Shown here in pieces: positions 7,016 to 12,036 of a DNA stretch of 12,036 nucleotides. The position numbers and the translations under genes were made by a program. The notes beneath the pieces are model-generated. The model was not told the DNA's origin. It did not search any database and worked only from the letters and a program-made list of their open reading frames with translations. Position 1 is the first letter of the stretch. Each line of letters opens with the position of its first letter. Source of the DNA: an archaeon (GTDB lineage Archaea > Nanobdellota > Nanobdellia > Pacearchaeales > GW2011-AR1); NCBI GenBank assembly GCA_030593225.1, contig JAUVHP010000028.1, positions 1-12,036 of the forward strand. Reading direction: 5' to 3'.

Positions 7016-7498
7016 TTAAGGGGAAGAAATTGATTTTTGATATTCTTGCATATTTATTGAAGGTTGCTGTCCTTCTTGCGGAGGTGTTGGTGGATTTTGA
7101 ATTATTTTGGGTTTTTGCATTGGAGGTATATTTGGTTTTGGAATCATTGGCATAGGTTTTGGAATTGGAAGAGGTCTTGGCATTTCGTGTTCTTCTTCTG
7201 TTTCATGTAAAAGTGCAACTCCTCTTGCAATTGTTTTATTTTGGTCAATTAATGAATCTAATTTTTTTACGATTTCTTGATTATCTTCAAATCCTTTTTC
7301 AACTAATGTTTTTGCAGAGGACTCAAATAATTTTAATAATTTTGATATTTGAGATGAAAGATTTGTAAAATTTTCAGATAAATTTACCATTACTTTTTGC
7401 AATGAAACAAAATTTTCTACAAGAATTTTTTCAGTTTTATTTGTTTGGAGAGGTATAGATTTTTTACCAATACTTTTTTTTACACCAACTTTTATCAT
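7016..7498 (-). CDS. Coiled-coil protein with proline-rich C-terminal tail (160 aa)
   Basis: Residues about 22-100 look like a long amphipathic helix or coiled coil (ILVENFVSLQKVMVNL, SSQISKLLKLF, VKKLDSLIDQNKTIARG). The acidic patch ETEEEHE is followed by a tail at about 107-146 rich in Pro, Met and Lys (PRPLPIPKPMPMIPKPN). It has neither signal peptide nor membrane helix, so it is probably cytoplasmic. It lies between the pilin gene (39 nt upstream) and the ATPase-N-domain-like gene (1 nt downstream). By context it could be a cytoplasmic adaptor of a pilus or archaellum-like machine, loosely like the coiled-coil ArlC/D/E proteins, but I see no sequence signature of those. A TATA-like TTTTTAAA stretch near 7521-7529 could give it its own start of transcription. 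Confidence 0.7.
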   Translation of the reverse strand: MIKVGVKKSIGKKSIPLQTNKTEKILVENFVSLQKVMVNLSENFTNLSSQISKLLKLFESSAKTLVEKGFEDNQEIVKKLDSLIDQNKTIARGVALLHETEEEHEMPRPLPIPKPMPMIPKPNIPPMQKPKIIQNPPTPPQEGQQPSINMQEYQKSISSP

Positions 7499-7537
7499 AT
7501 ATTCTTTAATAAATTATTCTTTAAAAATTCTTTGGAA

Positions 7538-7987
7538 TTATGAGGGAATTTTATACGTGTTTGTAATTCCTTTAAGAGTTTCTTTTCCTGAGGTTGATTC
7601 AGTAATTGGTGCGATTGAAATTTTTTGAATATCTGAAAATCCTCCTGTGGTTATTGAGAATTTTTTACTCCCAAGTTCTGTTAGTGTTGAAGCATCCACA
7701 TCCTCTGAATAACCATCTCCTTCTTCGTCATATAAAATTATTCTTATTTTAATTAAATCACCTTTTCCAATATCTCTATTAATGATAAGTGAAACTTTTC
7801 CACTTTCTGAAAAATCTACTGAACTTCCAACAATTTTTAATGTAATTCTATCAAGTCCTGACGAGATTTCTTCTGTTTCTTCAGAAAGAAGATTTTGTAT
7901 TATCCCCCACACAACACCGACGGCAACCAAAACCAAAACAATCATAATTACAGTAGTTATAATTGTTGACATTCCCCTTTTTTGCAT
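7538..7987 (-). CDS. Archaeal type IV pilin-like protein with class III signal peptide
   Basis: The N-terminus MQKRGMSTIITTVIMIVLVL is a textbook archaeal prepilin start: a short basic leader, a prepilin-peptidase site after K-R-G (cut between G5 and M6), then an uninterrupted hydrophobic helix to about residue 33 that would form the pilus core. The remaining roughly 115 residues form a small Gly/Ser/Asp-rich beta domain (ITLKIVGSSVDFSESG, KISIAPITES). The length of 149 residues suits a minor or adhesive pilin. After processing it should be inserted by a GspE/CpaF-type motor and platform protein; neither is encoded in this window. It is first in an apparent - strand group with the coiled-coil and ATPase-N-domain-like genes, and divergent from a GxGD protease gene. 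A TATA element centred about 25 nt before ATG suggests a leaderless transcript. Confidence 0.85.
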   Translation of the reverse strand: MQKRGMSTIITTVIMIVLVLVAVGVVWGIIQNLLSEETEEISSGLDRITLKIVGSSVDFSESGKVSLIINRDIGKGDLIKIRIILYDEEGDGYSEDVDASTLTELGSKKFSITTGGFSDIQKISIAPITESTSGKETLKGITNTYKIPS

Positions 7988-8007
7988 ACTAAAATTATAA
8001 GAAAAGG

Positions 8008-8017
8008 ATTTATAAAT
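8008..8017. promoter_or_regulatory. Palindromic TATA element between divergent pilin and protease genes
   Basis: ATTTATAAAT is a perfect 10-bp palindrome. Its centre lies 25-26 nt before the pilin start codon on the - strand, which suits a leaderless transcript. It lies about 25 nt before position 8038 on the + strand, just ahead of the Shine-Dalgarno sequence of the 21-codon ORF. On the + side it is preceded by purine-rich GAAAAGG, a possible BRE. One element could serve both directions. The assignment rests on motif and distance. Confidence 0.5.
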
Positions 8018-8038
8018 ATATTTTATTATATAATAATC

Positions 8039-8045
8039 AGGTGAT
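8039..8045 (+). promoter_or_regulatory. Strong Shine-Dalgarno sequence of the 21-codon leader ORF
   Basis: AGGTGAT matches the archaeal 16S rRNA 3' end (anti-SD) over seven bases and lies three bases before ATG 8049. It is the best SD match noticed in the window. It makes translation of the tiny ORF likely, and no comparable signal precedes the protease start at 8111. Confidence 0.65.
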
Positions 8046-8048
8046 AAT

Positions 8049-8114
8049 ATGAAAGTAAAATTTTTTCAAAATTCCTCATGCATCAGAATTAATATTGGGG
8101 AACAATTCGAATGA
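8049..8114 (+). CDS. 21-residue leader or micro-ORF coupled to the protease gene
   Basis: ATG 8049 opens a frame of 21 codons ending at TGA 8112-8114, which overlaps the ATG of the protease gene as ATGA. The product starts MKVKFFQNSSCIRINIGEQF and ends with one more Glu; it has no membrane helix and one Cys. A seven-base SD match precedes it. It could be a true microprotein, a leader peptide controlling the downstream protease, or simply a device that loads ribosomes for coupled initiation at 8111. I know of no homologue. An alternative is that the region is only a 5' leader and translation starts at 8111 directly, but the SD position favours 8049. Confidence 0.5.
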   Translation: MKVKFFQNSSCIRINIGEQFE

Positions 8115-8998
8115 AACATAATTGGAAAATAATTGCAATTCTTTTAGGAATGTTTATTGTAACCCAGTTTATTGGACTTTATGTAGTGAATCATTATTCT
8201 GATGAAGAAAATAAACTTCCGTTTGGAATGGACACTCCAAAAATTGAAACTGAAACAGATTTTTATAAATTATTTCCTTCTATTATTATTGCTTTTATAA
8301 TTGCTGTTGCACTTTTGTTTTTGCTGAATAAATTTGATGCGGCATTTATTTTAAGATTATGGTTTTTTATTGTGGTTATAATTGCGTTGGGGATTTCTTT
8401 TAATTCTGTTTTAGGAAAATTTGGGTATTCAATAGTTATAGCGACGATAATTGCCTTACCTCTTGCGTTTGTAAAAATTTACAAGAGAGATTTTTTAGTT
8501 CATAATGCTACAGAATTATTTATTTATCCTGGGATTGCTGCAGTGTTTGTTCCAATATTAAATGTTTTGACGATTATTCTTCTTTTAATTTTAATTTCTA
8601 TTTATGATATGTGGGCTGTTTGGAAATCTGGAATTATGCAGAAGATGGCAAAATATCAAATTCAAAAACTAAAGATTTTTGGAGGTTTTTTTATTCCATA
8701 TCTTCCTAAGAAAACTAAACTAAAGTTGCAGAAAATGACAAAAGCAGAAATGAAAAAAAAGAAAGTCAAAGTTAATCTTGCTATTCTTGGAGGAGGAGAT
8801 GTTATTTTTCCAATAATCGCTGCAGGAGTTTTTATGGTTAGATTTGGAATTATTTCTGCTTTATTTGTAACTTTGGGGGCAACTATTGGATTAAGTTATT
8901 TATTCTTTTTTTCTAAAAAGGAAAAATTCTATCCTGCAATGCCATTTATTACTGCAGGTATTTTTATTGGAATGATTGTTGGTTGGTTGATTAGATAG
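8111..8998 (+). CDS. Presenilin/signal-peptide-peptidase-like intramembrane aspartyl protease
   Basis: This polytopic protein of 295 residues has about nine hydrophobic segments and the three hallmark motifs of the presenilin/SPP family (archaeal PSH type). They are Y165-D166 in helix 6 (ISIYDMW), G-G-G-D at 227-230 in helix 7 (AILGGGDVIFP), and PAMP at 275-278 opening helix 9, where the family has PAL. D166 and D230 would be the catalytic pair that cleaves helices within the membrane. A basic loop (about 198-222, with KKTKLKLQKMTKAEMKKKKVK) separates helices 6 and 7, as usual in the family. Met replaces Leu in PAL. Substrates are unknown; leftover signal peptides or single-pass surface proteins like those encoded upstream are candidates. 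It is preceded by a coupled 21-codon ORF, and its 3' end is overlapped by the convergent AlaE-like gene. Confidence in the family is high from the motifs. Confidence 0.88.
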   Translation: MKHNWKIIAILLGMFIVTQFIGLYVVNHYSDEENKLPFGMDTPKIETETDFYKLFPSIIIAFIIAVALLFLLNKFDAAFILRLWFFIVVIIALGISFNSVLGKFGYSIVIATIIALPLAFVKIYKRDFLVHNATELFIYPGIAAVFVPILNVLTIILLLILISIYDMWAVWKSGIMQKMAKYQIQKLKIFGGFFIPYLPKKTKLKLQKMTKAEMKKKKVKVNLAILGGGDVIFPIIAAGVFMVRFGIISALFVTLGATIGLSYLFFFSKKEKFYPAMPFITAGIFIGMIVGWLIR

Positions 8999-9651
8999 TC
9001 CAATGTTTTTTTAGGAGAATAAAATATTTCTTGTGCTTTTTCTTGAACATTATATAAAAATTCTTTATCAGGATTGAATTTGTAAACTCCTGTTGTTGAA
9101 GCTATTGAAGCTACAGCAATTAAAGTTACTAATCCTTTTTTTGCTTTTGGTTTTAGTTTATTGATAATATTTTTAGAATATTGTATATCTAATCCAAAAG
9201 AACTTCTTGTTACATCAGACATAATTAAAGCACTGATTGCACTAACTGAAGACACTGCAGCTCCGATGCAAACTTCCTTTAAATCTTTGCATCCAAGAAA
9301 AAGATAAAATGGAAATGTTAATAAAAAAGAATATTTTGCGATTTTAAAAATGTCATGAGAAAATATTTTTTCTTTTGATTTTGGTTCTAATTTAAACCAT
9401 CTTCTATCAATTTCTCCTGCTCTTGAAATTAAAGTTCCAACTCCAGAATACATCAAAGTTATTACACTGGCTCTTGCCAAAAAAGAATCATAATTATCCA
9501 TACTTAAAATATATTTTTCTACAAAGGCAGATATTGGTGTAAATATAGCTACGGCAGTTGTAGAATCAGCTAGATGTAATTTTAAATTTTCTTTTGTTAA
9601 ATTATTTTTTGCCCAATCTTTTGTATTTAGATATTTGTCTTTAATTGACAT
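8929..9651 (-). CDS. AlaE-like multi-pass membrane protein, possible amino-acid exporter
   Basis: The 240 residues include about four hydrophobic segments, near 31-48, 62-77, 104-120 and 125-145, and one more near 173-188. The first part resembles the AlaE family: an Ala-Asp motif at the start of helix 1 (HLADSTTAV), a conserved Glu (FVEKYILSM), an S-F-x-x-R stretch (SFLARAS), a second helix pair with TFPFYLFLG, then AAVSSVSAISALIMSDV. Bacterial AlaE exports L-alanine and is about 150 residues; this protein has a further segment of about 90 residues with a fifth helix and an amphipathic tail. The transport role is therefore tentative. The gene has a TATA-like element centred about 25 nt before its ATG. 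Its 3' end overlaps the protease gene by 70 nt. Alternative: a DPANN-specific membrane family with only chance similarity. Confidence 0.55.
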   Translation of the reverse strand: MSIKDKYLNTKDWAKNNLTKENLKLHLADSTTAVAIFTPISAFVEKYILSMDNYDSFLARASVITLMYSGVGTLISRAGEIDRRWFKLEPKSKEKIFSHDIFKIAKYSFLLTFPFYLFLGCKDLKEVCIGAAVSSVSAISALIMSDVTRSSFGLDIQYSKNIINKLKPKAKKGLVTLIAVASIASTTGVYKFNPDKEFLYNVQEKAQEIFYSPKKTLDYLINQPTIIPIKIPAVINGIAG

Positions 9652-9672
9652 GTTATTGGGGGATAAATTTCA

Positions 9673-9680
9673 TATAAAAA
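9673..9680 (-). promoter_or_regulatory. TATA-like element of the AlaE-like gene
   Basis: Read on the - strand this is TTTTTATA within GATTTTTATATGAAA, centred about 25 nt before the start codon at 9651. There is no Shine-Dalgarno sequence between it and the ATG (the stretch is ATTTATCCCCCAATAAC), so a leaderless transcript is expected. Confidence 0.45.
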
Positions 9681-9725
9681 TCTTTTGCTTATGTTCTCAC
9701 TACAGGAAAGTAACAAAAACAAAGG

Positions 9726-9735
9726 TTTTATAAAA
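9726..9735 (+). promoter_or_regulatory. TATA element of the TrmB-family regulator gene
   Basis: TTTTATAAAA is a perfect palindrome preceded by purine-rich ACAAAGG (possible BRE). Its centre is about 25 nt before ATG 9756, with no Shine-Dalgarno sequence between, which points to a leaderless transcript. The 104-nt region 9652-9755 holds this element and the one for the divergent AlaE-like gene; nothing else recognisable was seen there. Confidence 0.55.
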
Positions 9736-9755
9736 CAAAATTCTGTGAAATTTAT

Positions 9756-10532
9756 ATGTTAGTTAGACAAGAATTAGTAAGTAAAATTAAGGACCTTTTT
9801 GGTTTGAATGTTTATGAGACAAAGGTTTGGTTAGCTTTGCTTAGTGTTGGGATTGCGTCGGCTGGAAAAGCGGCTTCGATTTCAGGTGTTCCTAGAAGTA
9901 GAACTTATGATGTTTTAGAGAGTTTGGAAAAAAGAGGATTTGCTATTGCTAAATTAGATAAACCAGTTAAATATCTTGGAGTTAAGCCGAAAATTATTCT
10001 TGAGAAATTGAAAAATAATGTTGAGAAAGATGCTAAAGATAGAATTGTTAGTTTGTCTAAAATTAAGGAAACAGAAGAATATGGGAAGATAACTTCTTTA
10101 TATGATGAAGGAATGTGTCCAATTAAAAAAGAAGATATTTCAGCTTCTCTTAAAGGAAAATCAAATATTTCTAATCATTTAAGGGAAATTATACAAAACG
10201 CTACTAAAGAAGTTGTGATTTGTACAAGTGCAGAAGATATGAATTCAAAATCCAGAATATTTCAGCAAACATTTAAAGCACTTAAAAAAAATAATATAAA
10301 AATTATAATTGCTTTATCTGGTGAAAATGATTTGATTAAAGAACTTGAAAAAAAATTTGAAGTTAAAATTAAGAAAATGGATATTGACGCTAAAGTATTT
10401 ATTGTTGATAGAAAAGAAATTTTATTTTATACTACAAAAAATGCAAAAGATGATGATATTGCTATTTGGTTAAATTCAGAATTTTTTGCTGAGGCCTTTG
10501 CAAGTATGTTGGATTTGACTTTGAAAAATTAA
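9756..10532 (+). CDS. TrmB-family transcriptional regulator (258 aa)
   Basis: The N-terminal part (about 8-80) is a TrmB-type winged HTH: FGLNVYETKVWLALLSVG, then AGKAASISGVPRSRTYDVLE and the wing LEKRGFAIAKLDKPVKYLGV. The phrase S-G-V-P-R-S-R-T-Y-D-V-L is a hallmark of the family. A helical linker leads to a C-terminal domain (about 127-258) of the phospholipase-D-like fold found in TrmB proteins (ATKEVVICTSAEDM, KIIIALSG, AKVFIVDRKEILFYT, AIWLNSEFFAEAF). TrmB proteins often sense sugars or other small molecules and act as repressors or activators; the ligand here is unknown. It is divergent from the AlaE-like gene, a possible target, and convergent with the CCA enzyme gene, sharing the stop-codon bases TTAA. 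The start is supported by a TATA element 25 nt upstream. Confidence 0.88.
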   Translation: MLVRQELVSKIKDLFGLNVYETKVWLALLSVGIASAGKAASISGVPRSRTYDVLESLEKRGFAIAKLDKPVKYLGVKPKIILEKLKNNVEKDAKDRIVSLSKIKETEEYGKITSLYDEGMCPIKKEDISASLKGKSNISNHLREIIQNATKEVVICTSAEDMNSKSRIFQQTFKALKKNNIKIIIALSGENDLIKELEKKFEVKIKKMDIDAKVFIVDRKEILFYTTKNAKDDDIAIWLNSEFFAEAFASMLDLTLKN

Positions 10533-11806
10533 TCCAAAACTTTCAATCCTCTAACATACATTTCTTTTATTATTTTTTTATTTTTAGTTTTATATTTTTT
10601 AATAAATTCATTTATTGTAAAGTCAATTTTTTCTTTTGCATAGATTTTTTTATTTTTTATGAAAGTTTTTTTGTGTTGTGATTTAAATTTTTTTATATTT
10701 GATTTATCTTTTATATCTGGTCCATTAAACAATATTTCTTTTTTCTTTTTTACTGTAAAAAAATATCTTGCAGATTGTTTGTGATTATAATTAAATCCTT
10801 TATTTTTTATTTCAAAATATTTTTCTATTTCAATTGTTAAGTGTTTATAGAATTTTAGAAGTTTACTTCCTGCAACATCTCCTTCTTGTTTATTTGTTTT
10901 TGATTCAATTAATATAAATTCAAATTTATTTTTTTGTGCTTGTGTTTTTATTTTTTCTAAATCTGTTTTTTGAATTTCAAAGAATTTTGTTGTTGGATTT
11001 TTTAAGAATTGTTTGGCAGATTTTTTAAATTTTTCAAAAGTTTCATTTGAAAGTGCAGCTAGAGCATTTCTCTGCTTATGGGTTGGGTCAATTAAAATAA
11101 TTGGAGAAATTAATTTAGAACTGTTTAAATCCATTAAAATTATTCTTTTGTTTTTATAATGCTTTTCTGTATCAATTATTATTTTATCTTTTGATTTTAC
11201 AATCTCTTTTAATAATTTGGAAAATCCTTTGTAATGATAAACTAATAATTCTAAAGCATATCCAGAAAATCCTCCAATGTAAGATTCTGCCCCGTAACAA
11301 TTATTTGCGTGGCAAAAGGCCTTTGCTATTTTTATATCATCCAATATTTTTTGGGATTTTATTTTTTTATTTATGTATTTTACATGTGAGCAAGATAAAT
11401 CTGTAATATTTTCTGATTCTTTTGGTGTTTTAACTTTTAGCACAGGAATTATTTCTATAAAAAAATCTGGTGATAACTTCACACGATAATAATCTCGTGA
11501 ACCATGAATTTTTAAAATGTTTTTTATTCCTTTTAGTAATTTAAATGTTAATTCTGAAAGATTTTCGTCTTTGTATTTTTTATCAAAACGCACAAAAATG
11601 TCTAAATCATAATAATCTTTTTTTATTACTGTTTTTTTTGCAAAACTTCCTCCAATAAAAACTTCTGCTTTAATTTTAGAAGATTTTATTTTTTTGTTTA
11701 TTTTTTTCAAAAAATCATCTAATGAATCTTCAATAAATTTTATTGTTTCTTTTGGAGGTTCTATTTTTTCTAAAACTTCTTTGAATATAAGATTTGTTTT
11801 ATTCAT
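10529..11806 (-). CDS. cca: Archaeal class I CCA-adding tRNA nucleotidyltransferase
   Basis: This enzyme builds or repairs the 3' CCA end of tRNAs from CTP and ATP without a template, in the cytoplasm. The 425-residue length fits archaeal enzymes. Visible motifs are G-G-S at 52-54 (IGGSFAKKT) and the metal-binding D-x-D at 67-69 (YDLDIFVRF). The third carboxylate falls in FFIEIIP at E118, where the archaeal family usually has Asp (VDVVP). Further on are AKAFCHANNCYGAESYIGGFSGYAL, broken here as YGAES and GGFSGY at 178-183, and DPTHKQRNALAALS, which fits the family's DP-x5-N-x-A element. The lysine-rich C-terminal half corresponds to the tRNA body/tail domains. It is convergent with the TrmB-family gene and probably has its own promoter. 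A weak TATA-like CAATTAAATTG lies about 25 nt before the ATG within an inverted repeat. Confidence 0.92.
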   Translation of the reverse strand: MNKTNLIFKEVLEKIEPPKETIKFIEDSLDDFLKKINKKIKSSKIKAEVFIGGSFAKKTVIKKDYYDLDIFVRFDKKYKDENLSELTFKLLKGIKNILKIHGSRDYYRVKLSPDFFIEIIPVLKVKTPKESENITDLSCSHVKYINKKIKSQKILDDIKIAKAFCHANNCYGAESYIGGFSGYALELLVYHYKGFSKLLKEIVKSKDKIIIDTEKHYKNKRIILMDLNSSKLISPIILIDPTHKQRNALAALSNETFEKFKKSAKQFLKNPTTKFFEIQKTDLEKIKTQAQKNKFEFILIESKTNKQEGDVAGSKLLKFYKHLTIEIEKYFEIKNKGFNYNHKQSARYFFTVKKKKEILFNGPDIKDKSNIKKFKSQHKKTFIKNKKIYAKEKIDFTINEFIKKYKTKNKKIIKEMYVRGLKVLD

Positions 11807-11808
11807 TA

Positions 11809-11843
11809 GTTCTTTTCAAACCTACAATTTAATTGAAAAGGAC
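11809..11843. repeat. Imperfect inverted repeat before the CCA enzyme gene
   Basis: Arms at 11809-11819 (GTTCTTTTCAA) and 11833-11843 (TTGAAAAGGAC) are complementary at 10 of 11 positions around a 13-nt spacer. The repeat lies directly upstream of the start codon at 11806, and the spacer contains the AT-rich stretch at TATA distance. It could be an operator or, if transcribed, a 5' hairpin. Function is not established. Confidence 0.5.
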
Positions 11844-11942
11844 TCATCAGAAATATTGAAAAAATTTTGTGGCTATGCCGAAAAATGTTAGAATAAATTA
11901 TATTTTTCATAAATAAAAAAGTTAGAAAGTGTTTTTATAATT
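11844..11942. other. Intergenic stretch without recognised gene
   Basis: About 100 nt between the inverted repeat before the CCA gene and the stop codon of the partial gene at the right edge. It is AT-rich. A run of six T on the - strand (11915-11920, within CTTTTTTATTTAT) could terminate transcription of the incoming - strand gene. I saw no tRNA, no convincing structured RNA and no ORF with support. Confidence 0.4.
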
Positions 11943-12035
11943 TTAGTCAGACCAGCAAAACATTTTTAATTTTCTTGGAGAATAAATATCAAGTGTTGCA
12001 GTAATTGCAACAGGTTGTGCATAAACATCTTTTTC
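11943..12035 (-). CDS. C-terminal fragment of an unidentified protein
   Basis: An open frame runs in from the right edge on the - strand for 30 codons to TAA (11943-11945 on the + strand as TTA). The end reads EKDVYAQPVAITATLDIYSP then RKLKMFCWSD. Alternating hydrophobic residues (VAITATLDIY) suggest beta strands. I do not recognise the family, and the fragment is too short to assign a role. The frame is supported by good AT-rich codon use and by a T-rich stretch 20-30 nt after the stop, but it could be a chance open frame. Confidence 0.45.
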   Translation of the reverse strand, partial: EKDVYAQPVAITATLDIYSPRKLKMFCWSD

Positions 12036-12036
12036 A

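Noticed and set aside
7016..7498. ArlC/D/E archaellum protein
   Set aside because: Coiled-coil character and context fit loosely, but I see none of the conserved ArlD/E sequence, and the Pro-rich tail is not typical.
8111..8998. Prepilin peptidase (PibD/ArlK) as the identity of the protease next to the pilin gene
   Set aside because: Prepilin peptidases have the first Asp early in the protein and no PAL-like motif. Here YD, GxGD and PAxP occur in the presenilin/SPP order near residues 165, 230 and 275.
11834..11852. CTGATGAG followed by GTCC on the - strand, as in a hammerhead ribozyme core or a C/D-box RNA
   Set aside because: No matching GGAC-GAAA partner follows for a hammerhead, and no CUGA D box lies at a suitable distance. 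The pairing present (CTTTTCAA with TTGAAAAG) is a simple hairpin.

Overview
The window is very AT-rich and archaeal. It encodes an archaeal class I CCA-adding enzyme, a TrmB-type regulator, a pilin with an archaeal class III signal peptide, and a presenilin-like GxGD protease. Promoters look archaeal: TATA elements centred about 25 nt before start codons, with little or no leader. The surface proteins have the style I know from DPANN archaea of the Woesearchaeota/Pacearchaeota type (single-pass, Asn/Ser/Thr-rich, Ig-like and Cys-rich). That lineage is inferred from protein style and base composition, not from a marker gene.

Region 1 (1-6300, + strand) is a compact surface-protein operon. A truncated winged-helix protein overlaps by 4 nt a secreted 437-aa sequon-rich protein. 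Then follow a 184-187-aa single-pass protein, a small winged-helix protein, a 396-aa DUF916-like anchored protein, a 657-aa receptor-like protein with Ig/cadherin-like domains and a Cys-rich stalk, and a 279-aa Cys-rich anchored protein. Most junctions overlap or nearly touch, so the genes are probably co-translated and may form one envelope complex.

Region 2 (6313-7987, - strand) holds, in transcription order, a type IV pilin-like protein, a coiled-coil protein with a Pro-rich tail, and a protein resembling the isolated N-terminal domain of CpaF/GspE/ArlI-type secretion ATPases without the ATPase core. I read this as a possible pilus or secretion accessory module.

Region 3 (about 8008-8998, + strand) is divergent from the pilin across a symmetric TATA element. 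A 21-codon ORF with a strong Shine-Dalgarno sequence overlaps by 4 nt a presenilin/signal-peptide-peptidase-like protease carrying YD, GxGD and PAxP motifs.

Region 4 (8929-12036) contains an AlaE-like membrane protein (-) whose 3' end overlaps the protease gene by 70 nt, a divergent TrmB-family regulator (+), the CCA-adding enzyme (-) whose stop codon is interlocked with that of the regulator gene, a 136-nt intergenic stretch with an inverted repeat, and the last 30 codons of an unidentified gene (-).

I saw no tRNA or rRNA gene, CRISPR array, insertion sequence or origin. There is no gene-free stretch over 300 nt.
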